Assembly: GCF_023913775.1 (NCBI RefSeq)
Contig: NZ_JAMXAX010000057.1
Span: 1-34,732 of the forward strand
Reading direction: 5' to 3'
Source: Acidovorax facilis
Lineage (GTDB): Bacteria > Pseudomonadota > Gammaproteobacteria > Burkholderiales > Burkholderiaceae_C
DNA length: 34,732 bases
Shown: piece by piece, positions 1 to 7,660 of the stretch
Position numbering within the stretch: position 1 is the stretch's first letter
How the letters are laid out: each line of letters starts with the position of its first letter
Made by a program: the position numbers and the translations under genes
Notes under the pieces: generated by a model
Told to the model about the DNA's origin: nothing
The model's database searches: none
The model's input: the letters and a program-made list of their open reading frames with translations, nothing else

Positions 1-2
1 TG

Positions 3-1205
3 CTCCCCCTCCGCGCCGCCTGGGCCATGCTGCTGGCACTGGTGACGGGTTTTGCGCTGAGCCAGGCGTTTCGCACCATCACGGCCATCATGGCCACGGG
101 CCTGCGGGCAGAGTTCGGCCTGTCGGCGCAGGCGCTGGGCGTGTTTGCCGGAGCGTTCGCATTCGCCTTCGGCACCATGCAGCTCTTCATGGGCATCGGC
201 ATCGACCTCTATGGCGTGCGGCGCACGCTTCTGGTGGCGTTTCCGCTGGCGATTGCGGGCTCGGTGCTGTCGGCGCTGGCGCCCGGCTATGGCGCGGTGC
301 TGCTGGGGCAGGTGCTGATCGGCGTGGGCTGCGCGCCCGCGTTTTTGGTGTGCACGGTGTTCATTGCGCGCTACTTTCCGGCCAGCCGGTTTGCGATGGT
401 CTCGGGTGTGGCCATGGGCGTGGGCGGGCTGGGCATGTTGTTCACGGGCACGCCGCTGGCGTGGCTGGTGCAGCTGTCGTCCTGGCGCATGGGTTTTGCG
501 GTGCTGGCGGGTTTTGCGGCACTGGCCTGGCTGCTGATCTTCTGGAAGGTGCACGAGCCCGTGCAGCCCACGCACAACGAGCCCCCGCGCGAATCGGTGC
601 TGCAGGCGGTGCGCGGGTTTGGCGCGCTGTTCTTGCTGCCGCACACCGCCGGAATCATGCTGCTGGCGCTGACGACGTATGCCTCCTTCCTCACGCTGCG
701 CGGGCTGTGGCTGGGGCCGCTGCTCATCGAGCGCCATGGCTATTCGCTGGTGGCCAGCGGCAACGTGGCCATGTTGTCGTCGCTGGTGTCGCTGTTCACA
801 CCGGCATTGTTCGGGCGGCTCGACCCGGGGCCTGGCCAACGCCGCCGCTGGATCACGGGCTTCACGGTGCTGCTGGCAACCCTCTTCGGTGCCATCGGCC
901 TGCTGCACGCCGAGTGGCTGGACGTGGCGGGCTCCATCGCGGTGGGCCTGTTGTCGGGCTACATGGTGCTGCAGTATTCAGACGTGCGTTCGGCCTACGC
1001 ACCCGCCGTCACCGGGCGCGCCATGGCGGTATTCACCATGGCGCTGTTTCTGGGCGTGGCACTGATGCAGTGGGTGACCGGCGTGGCAGCCTCCATCGCC
1101 GCCGCACAGGGCGCAGACCCGTATGTGGCTGTGATGCTGACCATTGCGGCCATGCTGGCGACAGGCGCCCTGGCGTTCAGGTGCCTGCCGGCGCCAGCGC
1201 ACTGA
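3..1205 (+). CDS. MFS transporter, 5' end outside or at window edge
   Basis: This is an integral inner-membrane permease of the major facilitator superfamily. The protein (392 aa from the ATG at 27) is almost wholly hydrophobic, with about 11-12 helices and the loop GIDLYGVRRTLL after helix 2, which resembles the MFS loop 2-3 signature. The reading frame is open upstream of base 27 to the window edge, encoding LPLRAAWA before the Met, so the true start probably lies a few codons outside the window. The substrate cannot be read from sequence. The 3' end overlaps the convergent membrane-protein gene by 29 bases. The family call is firm; the start is uncertain. Confidence 0.8.
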   Translation, partial: LPLRAAWAMLLALVTGFALSQAFRTITAIMATGLRAEFGLSAQALGVFAGAFAFAFGTMQLFMGIGIDLYGVRRTLLVAFPLAIAGSVLSALAPGYGAVLLGQVLIGVGCAPAFLVCTVFIARYFPASRFAMVSGVAMGVGGLGMLFTGTPLAWLVQLSSWRMGFAVLAGFAALAWLLIFWKVHEPVQPTHNEPPRESVLQAVRGFGALFLLPHTAGIMLLALTTYASFLTLRGLWLGPLLIERHGYSLVASGNVAMLSSLVSLFTPALFGRLDPGPGQRRRWITGFTVLLATLFGAIGLLHAEWLDVAGSIAVGLLSGYMVLQYSDVRSAYAPAVTGRAMAVFTMALFLGVALMQWVTGVAASIAAAQGADPYVAVMLTIAAMLATGALAFRCLPAPAH

Positions 1206-1626
1206 CCCGCGTGGGAGAAGCACCCTCCACGCGCCACCACTGCAGCACGCCAAACAGCAGCTCAAACAGCGTGAACCCCAGCACGATGGTGCTGGCGCCG
1301 TGGGCCACGGCATAAATCTGCCAGGCCGCAAACAGAAACCGCGCCACGCCATCCAAGCGCCCCAGCAGCAAGCTGGGCGCAACCATGCGCGCGATAGACC
1401 ACACCACCACTACCGAGCCGAGCAGGTTGGCCAGCAACATGTGGGTGGTGTCCAACGGGTGCAGGGTACCGGGAAGGCCCAGCACGGCGGCCAACATGCC
1501 CAACTGGGCATACAGCCACGCAAAGGTCCACGGCAGCACAAAAGGCCAAGTCACCAGCAGGTCGTACCAGCCGCTGGCGCGCACGATACGCAGGTAGCGC
1601 GGAGTGGAAATTGAAGATAAGGGCAT
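1177..1626 (-). CDS. small 4-TM membrane protein, predicted MerR target
   Basis: This predicted inner-membrane protein has 149 aa and four hydrophobic segments, at about residues 19-40, 61-83, 94-110 and 111-130. I do not recognise the family. The start at 1626 (MPLSSIS) was chosen because the frame upstream of it runs through the operator/promoter at 1659-1689 and into the divergent regulator gene. The ribosome-binding site is weak. It is transcribed away from the merR-type gene, and a long-spacer MerR-type promoter faces it, so it is probably activated by that regulator. Its 3' end overlaps the MFS gene tail-to-tail. The function is unknown; a regulated stress or transport role is inference only. 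Confidence 0.7.
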   Translation of the reverse strand: MPLSSISTPRYLRIVRASGWYDLLVTWPFVLPWTFAWLYAQLGMLAAVLGLPGTLHPLDTTHMLLANLLGSVVVVWSIARMVAPSLLLGRLDGVARFLFAAWQIYAVAHGASTIVLGFTLFELLFGVLQWWRVEGASPTRVSALAPAGT

Positions 1627-1658
1627 GAGGATCAACCTGGGGATGAAAGAAGCCCCGA

Positions 1659-1689
1659 GGTTCAGCCCTGAAGTACGCTTCAGGGTCAA
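1659..1689 (-). promoter_or_regulatory. MerR-type operator/promoter for the 4-TM gene
   Basis: Read on the minus strand there is a -35 box TTGACC (1689-1684), then a 19-base spacer, then a weak -10 TGAACC (1664-1659). The spacer carries a perfect dyad, CCCTGAAG-N4-CTTCAGGG (1666-1685). An over-long 19-bp spacer filled by a dyad is the known layout of promoters activated by MerR-family proteins through DNA untwisting. It lies between the divergent merR-type gene and its presumed target. Confidence 0.7.
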
Positions 1690-1736
1690 GCCCCTTCCAG
1701 GGGTGGCATTTGTTTTCACGCCACAAGGAAACCCCC

Positions 1737-2102
1737 ATGCTGATCGGTGAACTCGCCACTGCTTCCGGCCTGAGCCGCGAGGCACTGCGCTTTTATGAAC
1801 AACAAGGCCTCATCCGCTCGCGGCGCCTGGCCAATGGCTACCGCGACTACCCGGCCGAAACGGCGATGCTGGTGCAGTACATCCGCACCGCGCAGCAGCT
1901 GGGCTTTACGCTGGCAGAGATTGGCGACCGGCTGCCCGCCATCTGGGACGCCGCCGACCCCGGCCCAGCGCTGGCCCAGGTGCTGGCAGTGAAGCTGCAG
2001 GAGATCGACGCACGCATTGCCGCGCTGCAGGCCCTGCGCCAGACTCTGGCCGAGCGAGTGGCCACGGACTGCCCACTGCGTGGGGCCGCTGCCGCCGCCT
2101 GA
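1737..2102 (+). CDS. MerR-family transcriptional regulator
   Basis: This is a 121-aa DNA-binding regulator. The N-terminus is a typical MerR winged helix (LIGELATASGLSREALRFYE, then QGLI and a wing with R-x-x-NGYRDY), followed by a dimerisation coiled coil at about residues 78-112. The start at 1737 is set by AAGGAA at 1725-1730, six bases upstream; an ATG at 1710 would lack this spacing and adds a non-family leader. Only one Cys (CPLRG) lies near the C-terminus, so the usual two- or three-Cys metal site of CueR/MerR/ZntR is not evident and the effector is unknown. It is divergent from the 4-TM gene and probably controls that gene, and possibly itself, through the dyad at 1666-1685. Confidence 0.88.
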   Translation: MLIGELATASGLSREALRFYEQQGLIRSRRLANGYRDYPAETAMLVQYIRTAQQLGFTLAEIGDRLPAIWDAADPGPALAQVLAVKLQEIDARIAALQALRQTLAERVATDCPLRGAAAAA

Positions 2103-2148
2103 ATGGCGCAATGGTCCCTCATCGTCGGCAGCCTCCAAAATATCAAGC

Positions 2149-2204
2149 AAAACAGGCCTTAGCGCTTATCCAATAATCGCATACAGCTATATATTTAATA
2201 GCAA
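2149..2204 (+). repeat. dispersed palindromic repeat, copy R1
   Basis: This degenerate copy of a roughly 56-base interspersed repeat also occurs at 15713, 18044, 26024 and (inverted) 32964. Shared landmarks are an AAAA-rich left edge, GGCC, AGCGCTT, a short loop, CAGCTAT and a final AGCAA. It fills the gap between the merR-type gene and the 3' end of spoVR. The rest of 2103-2300 shows no gene, only a run of ten C at 2275-2284. Confidence 0.65.
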
Positions 2205-2300
2205 TCATCCTGCAAGAAATGGGCGCTGGCCCATGGCGCGTACAGCAGGTCTGCAGGCGCGCATCGCGCTGCCACCCCCCCCCCGCTCAGCCCCTGTTGT

Positions 2301-3932
2301 TCACGCGGCCGATGAGGCCACCGAGTGCAGCAGCACGGGGTGGTTGCCATCGGCATCCACACTCTCGATCTGCACCCCAAAACCCCACAGGCGCGCCACA
2401 TGCCGCAGCACCTCCTGCGTGTCGTCGGCCAGCGGGCGGCCCTGGAACTGGGTGTGGCGCAGGGTCAGGCTGCGGTCGCCGCGCAGGTTCACGTTCCAGA
2501 CCTGGATGTTGGGCTCGCGCGTGCCCAGGTCGTACTGCTGCGACAGCATCTGGCGCAGGCGGCGGTAGCCGTTCTCATCGTGGATCTCGCTGACCACCAG
2601 CTCGCGCTCGTTGGCATCGTCGTGCAGCGCAAACAGACGCATCTCGCGCATCAGATGCGGGCTGAGGTACTGGCCGATGAAACTCTCGTCCTTGAAGTTG
2701 CGCATGGCGTGGTCCAGCGCGGGCAGCCAGGGTGTGCCTGCGATGTCGGGGAACCAGTGCCGATCCTCCTCCGTGGGGTTCTGGCAGATGCGCTGGATGT
2801 CGCGGTACATGGCAAACCCCAGCGCATAGGGGTTGATGCCGCTGTAGGCGCGGTGGCCCACGGGCGGCTGGTAGATGACGTTGGTGTGCGAGCCCAGCCA
2901 TTCGATCATCACCCCGTCGCTCAGGTAGCCCTCGTCGTAAAGCGTATTGAGCAGCGTGTAGTGCCAGAACGTGGCCCAGCCTTCGTTCATCACCTGGGTC
3001 TGGCGCTGCGGGTAGAAATACTGCGCGATCTTGCGCACGATGCGCACGATCTCGCGCTGCCAAGGTTCCAGCAGGGGCGCGTTTTTTTCGATGAAGTACA
3101 GGATGTTCTCCTGCGGCTCCTGCGGAAAGCGGTTGTGCTCCTGCGTGGCATCCTCCTTGCCGGGACGCATGGGCAGCGTGCGCCACAGCTCGTTCACCTG
3201 CTGCTGGGCATAGGCCTCGCGCTGCGCGCGCTCCAGCCGTTCGCGCGCCAGGTTCTTCTTGGAGGGGCGGCGGTAGCGGTCCACTCCAAAGTTGGCCAGC
3301 GCGTGGCACGAATCCATGAACCGCTCCACTTCGGCCATGCCGTAGCGCTCTTCGCACTGGGCCACGTAGTCCTTGGCATACACCAGGTAGTCGATGATGC
3401 TGGACGCGTCGGTCCACATGCGAAACAGGTAGTTGCCCTTGAAGAAGCTGTTGTGCCCGTAGGCCGCATGCGCAATCACCAGCGCCTGCATGGCGGTGGT
3501 GTTCTCCTCCATGAGGTAGCTGATGCAGGGGTTGGAGTTGATGACGATCTCATACGCCAGCCCCATGTGCCCGCGCCGGTAGCGCCGCTCGGTGGCCAGA
3601 AACTCCTTGCCGTAGCTCCAGTGCCGGTAGTTCACCGGCATGCCGACGCTGGAGTAGGCATCCATCATCTGCTCGGCGGTGATGATCTCCAGCTGGTTGG
3701 GGTAGGTGTCGAGGCCAAAGCGCTCTGCCGTGGCTGCAATGGCGGCGTGGTAGCGCTCGATCAGCTCGAACGTCCAGTCGCTTGGGTCGGGCAACGGCTC
3801 GGCAGGCCGCGCGCCCGCAGGCAGGGGCTGGCCGGGCACGGCACGGTGGCGGCGCTCGCCCACGGCGGCGGCCTTCCAGGGGTTGTCGCTGATGCGGCGC
3901 TCCAGCACCGGATACTGCACAACGTTGTTCAT
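2301..3932 (-). CDS. SpoVR family protein
   Basis: This 543-aa protein is of the SpoVR/YcgB family, named from B. subtilis sporulation but widespread in non-sporulating proteobacteria as the third gene of the prkA-DUF444-spoVR module. Typical SpoVR stretches are visible, such as WSYGKEF, EIVINSNPCISYL, AHAAYGHNSFFKGNY and MNEGWATFWHY; the His/Glu-rich HAAYGHN and NEGWATFWHY blocks look like a metal site (inference). The start at 3932 (MNNVVQYP) overlaps the DUF444 stop in an ATGA, so translation is probably coupled. A longer frame to 4052 runs into the upstream gene and is not used. The biochemical role is not established; the module is linked to starvation and stress responses in E. coli. 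Confidence 0.92.
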   Translation of the reverse strand: MNNVVQYPVLERRISDNPWKAAAVGERRHRAVPGQPLPAGARPAEPLPDPSDWTFELIERYHAAIAATAERFGLDTYPNQLEIITAEQMMDAYSSVGMPVNYRHWSYGKEFLATERRYRRGHMGLAYEIVINSNPCISYLMEENTTAMQALVIAHAAYGHNSFFKGNYLFRMWTDASSIIDYLVYAKDYVAQCEERYGMAEVERFMDSCHALANFGVDRYRRPSKKNLARERLERAQREAYAQQQVNELWRTLPMRPGKEDATQEHNRFPQEPQENILYFIEKNAPLLEPWQREIVRIVRKIAQYFYPQRQTQVMNEGWATFWHYTLLNTLYDEGYLSDGVMIEWLGSHTNVIYQPPVGHRAYSGINPYALGFAMYRDIQRICQNPTEEDRHWFPDIAGTPWLPALDHAMRNFKDESFIGQYLSPHLMREMRLFALHDDANERELVVSEIHDENGYRRLRQMLSQQYDLGTREPNIQVWNVNLRGDRSLTLRHTQFQGRPLADDTQEVLRHVARLWGFGVQIESVDADGNHPVLLHSVASSAA

Positions 3933-5197
3933 GCGGCCACCCCCTCTTTCTTGAAGAGGTCGCGGAACACCGGGTAGATGTCGCCGGGTGCGGCGACCTT
4001 GCGCATTGCAAAGTGGGAGAACAGCGGCATCAACTGGCTGTACTCGTCCCACAGGTTCTGCTCCTCTTCTGCCACCTGCACATAGGCAAAGTAGCGCACC
4101 AGCGGCAGGATCTTGTCCACCAGCAGGTTGCGGCAGATGCCACTGTCGTTGGTGAAGTTGTCGCCATCACTGGCCTGGGCCACGTAGATGTTCCAGTCGC
4201 CCTGCGGATAGCGCGCACGGATGATCTGGTCCAGCAGCGCCAGCGCGCTGCTGACCACGGTGCCGCCGCTCTCGGTGGAGTGAAAGAACTGCTCCTCGCT
4301 CACCTCGGCCGCCTGGGTGTGGTGGCGGATGAACACGATGTCGATGGTCTCGTAGTGCCGCGTGAGAAACAGGTACAGCAGGATGAAGAACCGCTTGGCC
4401 AGATCCTTGCGCGTCTCGTCCATGGAACCCGAAACGTCCATCACGCAGAACATCACCGCCTGGCTGCTGGGCACTGGCACCGGCGTACGCGCACGAAAGC
4501 GCAGGTCGATGGGATCGAGGTAGGGAATCTTGTCGATGCGCGCCGTCAGCGCATCGATGCGGCGCTGCAGCTCGGCCACCGCCTCACTGGTGCCGTCGTC
4601 CTGCGCCAGCAGGGCGTCCAGCTCGGCCTGCAGCGCCAGCAGCTCGCGGTGAGTCGACTTGCCCAGCGCAATGCGCCGCCCCAGCGCCCCGCGCATGGTG
4701 CGCAGCACGGCCAGGTTGTTGGGAATGCCATCCTGGCTGTAGCCCGCGCGGCGCGACTTCCACAGCGGGTTCTCGCCGATGTGGGTGCGCAGCAGGTGCG
4801 GCAACGCCAGGTCTTCAAAGAAGAGCTGCATGAACTCTTCCTTGGTCAGCGTGAAGGTGAAGTCGTCCTCGCCCTCCCCGCCATCGCTGGCCTGCGATCC
4901 GCGCCCGCCCGCTCCGCCCTGGGGCCGATCAATGCGGTCGCCGCGCACATGCTCCGCATTGCCGGGGTGCACCATGTCGCGGATGCCCCCTTGGCCGTGG
5001 TGGAACACCGGCTCGCCGATGTCTTTCTTGGGGATGGTGATGTTCTCGGCCTGCTCGATCTCGCGGATGCCGCGCTGCGAGACAGCGCGGCGCACGCTGT
5101 CCGCAATCTGCTCCTTGAAGCGGCGGACAAAACGCTCGCGGTTGCCGACGGACTTGTTCTTGCCTGCGAGCCTGCGGTCGATGATTTGCAATGCCAT
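3929..5197 (-). CDS. DUF444 / YeaH family protein
   Basis: This 422-aa protein belongs to the YeaH/YhbH (DUF444) family. The N-terminal half is basic and then Gly/Asp-rich (GGAGGRGSQASDGG at about residues 94-107). The C-terminal half is a von Willebrand A-like domain with a MIDAS-type motif DVSGSMD at about residues 254-260, suggesting Mg-dependent protein binding. It sits between prkA (47 bp downstream of its stop) and spoVR (4-bp ATGA overlap), the conserved order of this module. In E. coli the equivalent gene is co-transcribed with the kinase yeaG under nitrogen starvation and sigma-S control; whether that holds here cannot be seen. Confidence 0.92.
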   Translation of the reverse strand: MALQIIDRRLAGKNKSVGNRERFVRRFKEQIADSVRRAVSQRGIREIEQAENITIPKKDIGEPVFHHGQGGIRDMVHPGNAEHVRGDRIDRPQGGAGGRGSQASDGGEGEDDFTFTLTKEEFMQLFFEDLALPHLLRTHIGENPLWKSRRAGYSQDGIPNNLAVLRTMRGALGRRIALGKSTHRELLALQAELDALLAQDDGTSEAVAELQRRIDALTARIDKIPYLDPIDLRFRARTPVPVPSSQAVMFCVMDVSGSMDETRKDLAKRFFILLYLFLTRHYETIDIVFIRHHTQAAEVSEEQFFHSTESGGTVVSSALALLDQIIRARYPQGDWNIYVAQASDGDNFTNDSGICRNLLVDKILPLVRYFAYVQVAEEEQNLWDEYSQLMPLFSHFAMRKVAAPGDIYPVFRDLFKKEGVAA

Positions 5198-5243
5198 CCG
5201 TTGCTCCGTTCCCCATGCAGGGCCTCAGGCCCAGATGCAGACC

Positions 5244-7166
5244 TCAACTACTCTTGCGCACGCGCAGGTACCACTCACACAGCAGGCGCACCTGCTTGGG
5301 CGTGTAGCCCTTGTTTACCATGCGGGTGACAAAGTCCTCGTGCTTGCGCGCTTCTTCGGCGCTGGCCTTGGCATTGAAGCTGATCACCGGCAACAGCTCC
5401 TCGGTGTTCGAGAACATCTTTTTCTCGATCACCAGGCGCAGTTTTTCGTAGCTGGTCCAGCTCGGGTTCTTGCCCTGGTTGTTGGCCCGGGCGCGCAGCA
5501 CGAAATTGACGATCTCGTTGCGGAAGTCCTTGGGGTTGGCGATGCCCGCGGGTTTTTCGATCTTCTCCAGCTCGGCATTGAGCGCGCCCCGGTCGAACAC
5601 CTCGCCGGTGTCGGTGTCACGGTACTCGTTGTCCTGGATCCAGTAGTCAGCGTAGGTCACGTAGCGGTCGAAGATGTTCTGGCCGTATTCGCTGTAACTT
5701 TCCAGGTAGGCGGTCTGGATTTCCTTGCCGATGAACTCGGCATAACGCGGCGACAGGAACTCCTTGATGTAGCCGGTGTATTTGGTTTCCAGCTCGGCGG
5801 GGAACTGCTCGCGCTCGATCTGCTGCTCCAGCACATACATCAGGTGCACCGGGTTGGCAGCCACCTCGGCGCTGTCGAAGTTGAACACCTTCGAGAGGAT
5901 CTTGAACGCAAAGCGGGTGGAGATGCCCGTCATGCCCTCGTCCACACCCGCGTAGTCGCGGTACTCCTGGTAGCTCTTGGCACGCGGGTCGGTGTCCTTC
6001 AGGCTCTCGCCGTCGTACACCTGCATCTTGCTGAGGATGCTGGAGTTCTCGGGCTCCTTCAGCCGCGTGAGGATGGCGAACTGCGCCATCATCTTGAGCG
6101 TGCCCGGCGCGCACACCGCATTGCCCAGTGACGACTCGCGGATGAGTTTTTCATAGATGCGGGTTTCTTCGCTCACGCGCAGGCAGTACGGCACCTTGAC
6201 GATGTAGATGCGGTCCAGAAACGCCTCGTTGTTCTTGTTGTTGCGAAACGCCTTCCACTCGCTCTCGTTGCTGTGCGCCAGCACCACGCCATCGAACGGG
6301 ATGGCGCCAAAGCCTTCCGTGCCCTTGTAGTTGCCCTCCTGCGTGGCGGTGAGCAGCGGGTGCAGCACCTTGATGGGCGCCTTGAACATCTCGACAAATT
6401 CGAGCAGGCCCTGGTTGGCCAGGCAGAGGCCGCCGCTGTAACTGTAGGCGTCGGTGTCGTCCTGCGCAAAGGTTTCTAGCTTGCGGATGTCCACCTTGCC
6501 CACCAGGCTGGAGATGTCCTGGTTGTTCTCATCGCCCGGCTCGGTCTTGGCAATGCCCACCTGCTTCAAGATGCTGGGGTAGCGCTTGACCACGCGGAAC
6601 TGGCGGATGTCGCCGCCAAACTCGTCGAGCCGCTTGACCGCCCACGGCGAGAGCACACGCTGCAGGTAGCGGCGCGGAATGCCGAACTGTTCCTCCAAAA
6701 CCGGGCCGTCCTCTAGCGCATCAAACAGGCCCAGCGGCGATTCGTTCACCGGCGAGCCCTTGAGCGCATAGAAAGGCACCTTCTGCATCAGGTGCTTGAG
6801 CCGCTCCGCGATCGAACTCTTGCCGCCACCCACAGGGCCCAACAGATAAAGAATCTGCTTGCGCTCTTCCAGCCCTTGCGCAGCATGGCGAAAGAAACTC
6901 ACCACCTGCTCGATGGCGTCCTCCATGCCGTAGAACTCGGCAAAGGCCGGGTAGCGCTTGATGACCTTGTTGGCAAAAAGCCGTGACATGCGCGGGTCAT
7001 TGCGCGTGTCCACCATCTCGGGCTCGCCAATGGCGGCCAGCATGCGCTGGGCGGCCGTGGCGTAGGCCATGGGATCGCGCTTGCACTCGGCGAGGTACTC
7101 GTCAATCGACATTTCCTCTTCGCGGCTGCGGGCATAACGCGCGGCGAAACTGCTGATGGCATCCAT
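5244..7166 (-). CDS. prkA: PrkA-type serine protein kinase
   Basis: This 640-aa protein is close in length to E. coli YeaG (about 644 aa). The N-terminal AAA-like PrkA domain has a P-loop GPVGGGKSS at about residues 110-118; the C-terminal third is the PrkA kinase-like domain. The start at 7166 (MDAISSF) is fixed by a strong AGGAGG ribosome-binding site, and this N-terminus matches the family; a longer frame reaching 7370 is spurious. It is the first gene of the prkA-DUF444-spoVR operon on the minus strand. The family phosphorylates proteins on Ser and acts in stationary-phase or nutrient-stress physiology. A MITE-like element lies about 245 bases upstream and could affect the promoter. Confidence 0.94.
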   Translation of the reverse strand: MDAISSFAARYARSREEEMSIDEYLAECKRDPMAYATAAQRMLAAIGEPEMVDTRNDPRMSRLFANKVIKRYPAFAEFYGMEDAIEQVVSFFRHAAQGLEERKQILYLLGPVGGGKSSIAERLKHLMQKVPFYALKGSPVNESPLGLFDALEDGPVLEEQFGIPRRYLQRVLSPWAVKRLDEFGGDIRQFRVVKRYPSILKQVGIAKTEPGDENNQDISSLVGKVDIRKLETFAQDDTDAYSYSGGLCLANQGLLEFVEMFKAPIKVLHPLLTATQEGNYKGTEGFGAIPFDGVVLAHSNESEWKAFRNNKNNEAFLDRIYIVKVPYCLRVSEETRIYEKLIRESSLGNAVCAPGTLKMMAQFAILTRLKEPENSSILSKMQVYDGESLKDTDPRAKSYQEYRDYAGVDEGMTGISTRFAFKILSKVFNFDSAEVAANPVHLMYVLEQQIEREQFPAELETKYTGYIKEFLSPRYAEFIGKEIQTAYLESYSEYGQNIFDRYVTYADYWIQDNEYRDTDTGEVFDRGALNAELEKIEKPAGIANPKDFRNEIVNFVLRARANNQGKNPSWTSYEKLRLVIEKKMFSNTEELLPVISFNAKASAEEARKHEDFVTRMVNKGYTPKQVRLLCEWYLRVRKSS

Positions 7167-7409
7167 ACGACCTCCTGTGGCGGCACCCCCGGCGGGCTCG
7201 GGTGGTGCCACGGTGTTGCAGTGGGAATCGCTACCGGCTTGGCCCTTTGTAGCACCACGGCGTGCGCTTGAACAGCAAATTCGCTGGCGCATCCGTTGCC
7301 TTTTTGGGGCTTTGCACACACAGGGATAGAGCGTGGCACACTGCGCAAAGTTCATCCCCGCGCAGCGCATGCAGGGGTTGCCCCGGATAGGGAATATCCT
7401 GACAACCTA

Positions 7410-7573
7410 GGGATGTCCTGCATAACCCTCGCGAGTCGGTGGTAGTGCGGATCGGGATGGGGCGCAAGGCGTCTTTTGGCAGCCAATAGCCGGGCTATTG
7501 GCAAGAAAAGCAACGCAGCGAACCGCCCGAGGCCGCGCTATCACAGACCGCAGGGAGTTATGCAGGTCATCCC
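7410..7573 (+). mobile_element. MITE-like palindromic element, copy A (164 bp)
   Basis: This non-coding element is bounded by 17-base imperfect terminal inverted repeats: GGGATGTCCTGCATAAC at the left and the reverse complement of GGGATGACCTGCATAAC at the right (one mismatch). It is flanked on both sides by TA, a probable 2-bp target duplication. The centre holds the inner stem CCAATAGC / GCTATTGG, and the whole element folds as one long imperfect hairpin. A nearly identical copy lies inverted at 20495-20657. No transposase is encoded, so it would need one in trans. It occupies the otherwise gene-free stretch 7167-7660 upstream of prkA; the rest of that stretch shows no gene. Confidence 0.85.
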
Positions 7574-7660
7574 TAGCGGCGCTGTTCACCCACCCTGCAG
7601 GGTCATGAACCGGGCGACTCGGGGCGGGCAGTTACCACCACCCCGCCCACTGCAATGAAC

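Noticed and set aside
2275-2284. Run of ten C between the merR-type gene and spoVR
   Set aside because: It lies downstream of the spoVR stop and in no reading frame, so phase variation of a gene is unlikely. It may be a simple homopolymer or an assembly weak point.
7231-7658. Short open frames within and around MITE copy A
   Set aside because: They are explained by the inverted-repeat element, and the translated stretches also appear from copy B in other contexts.
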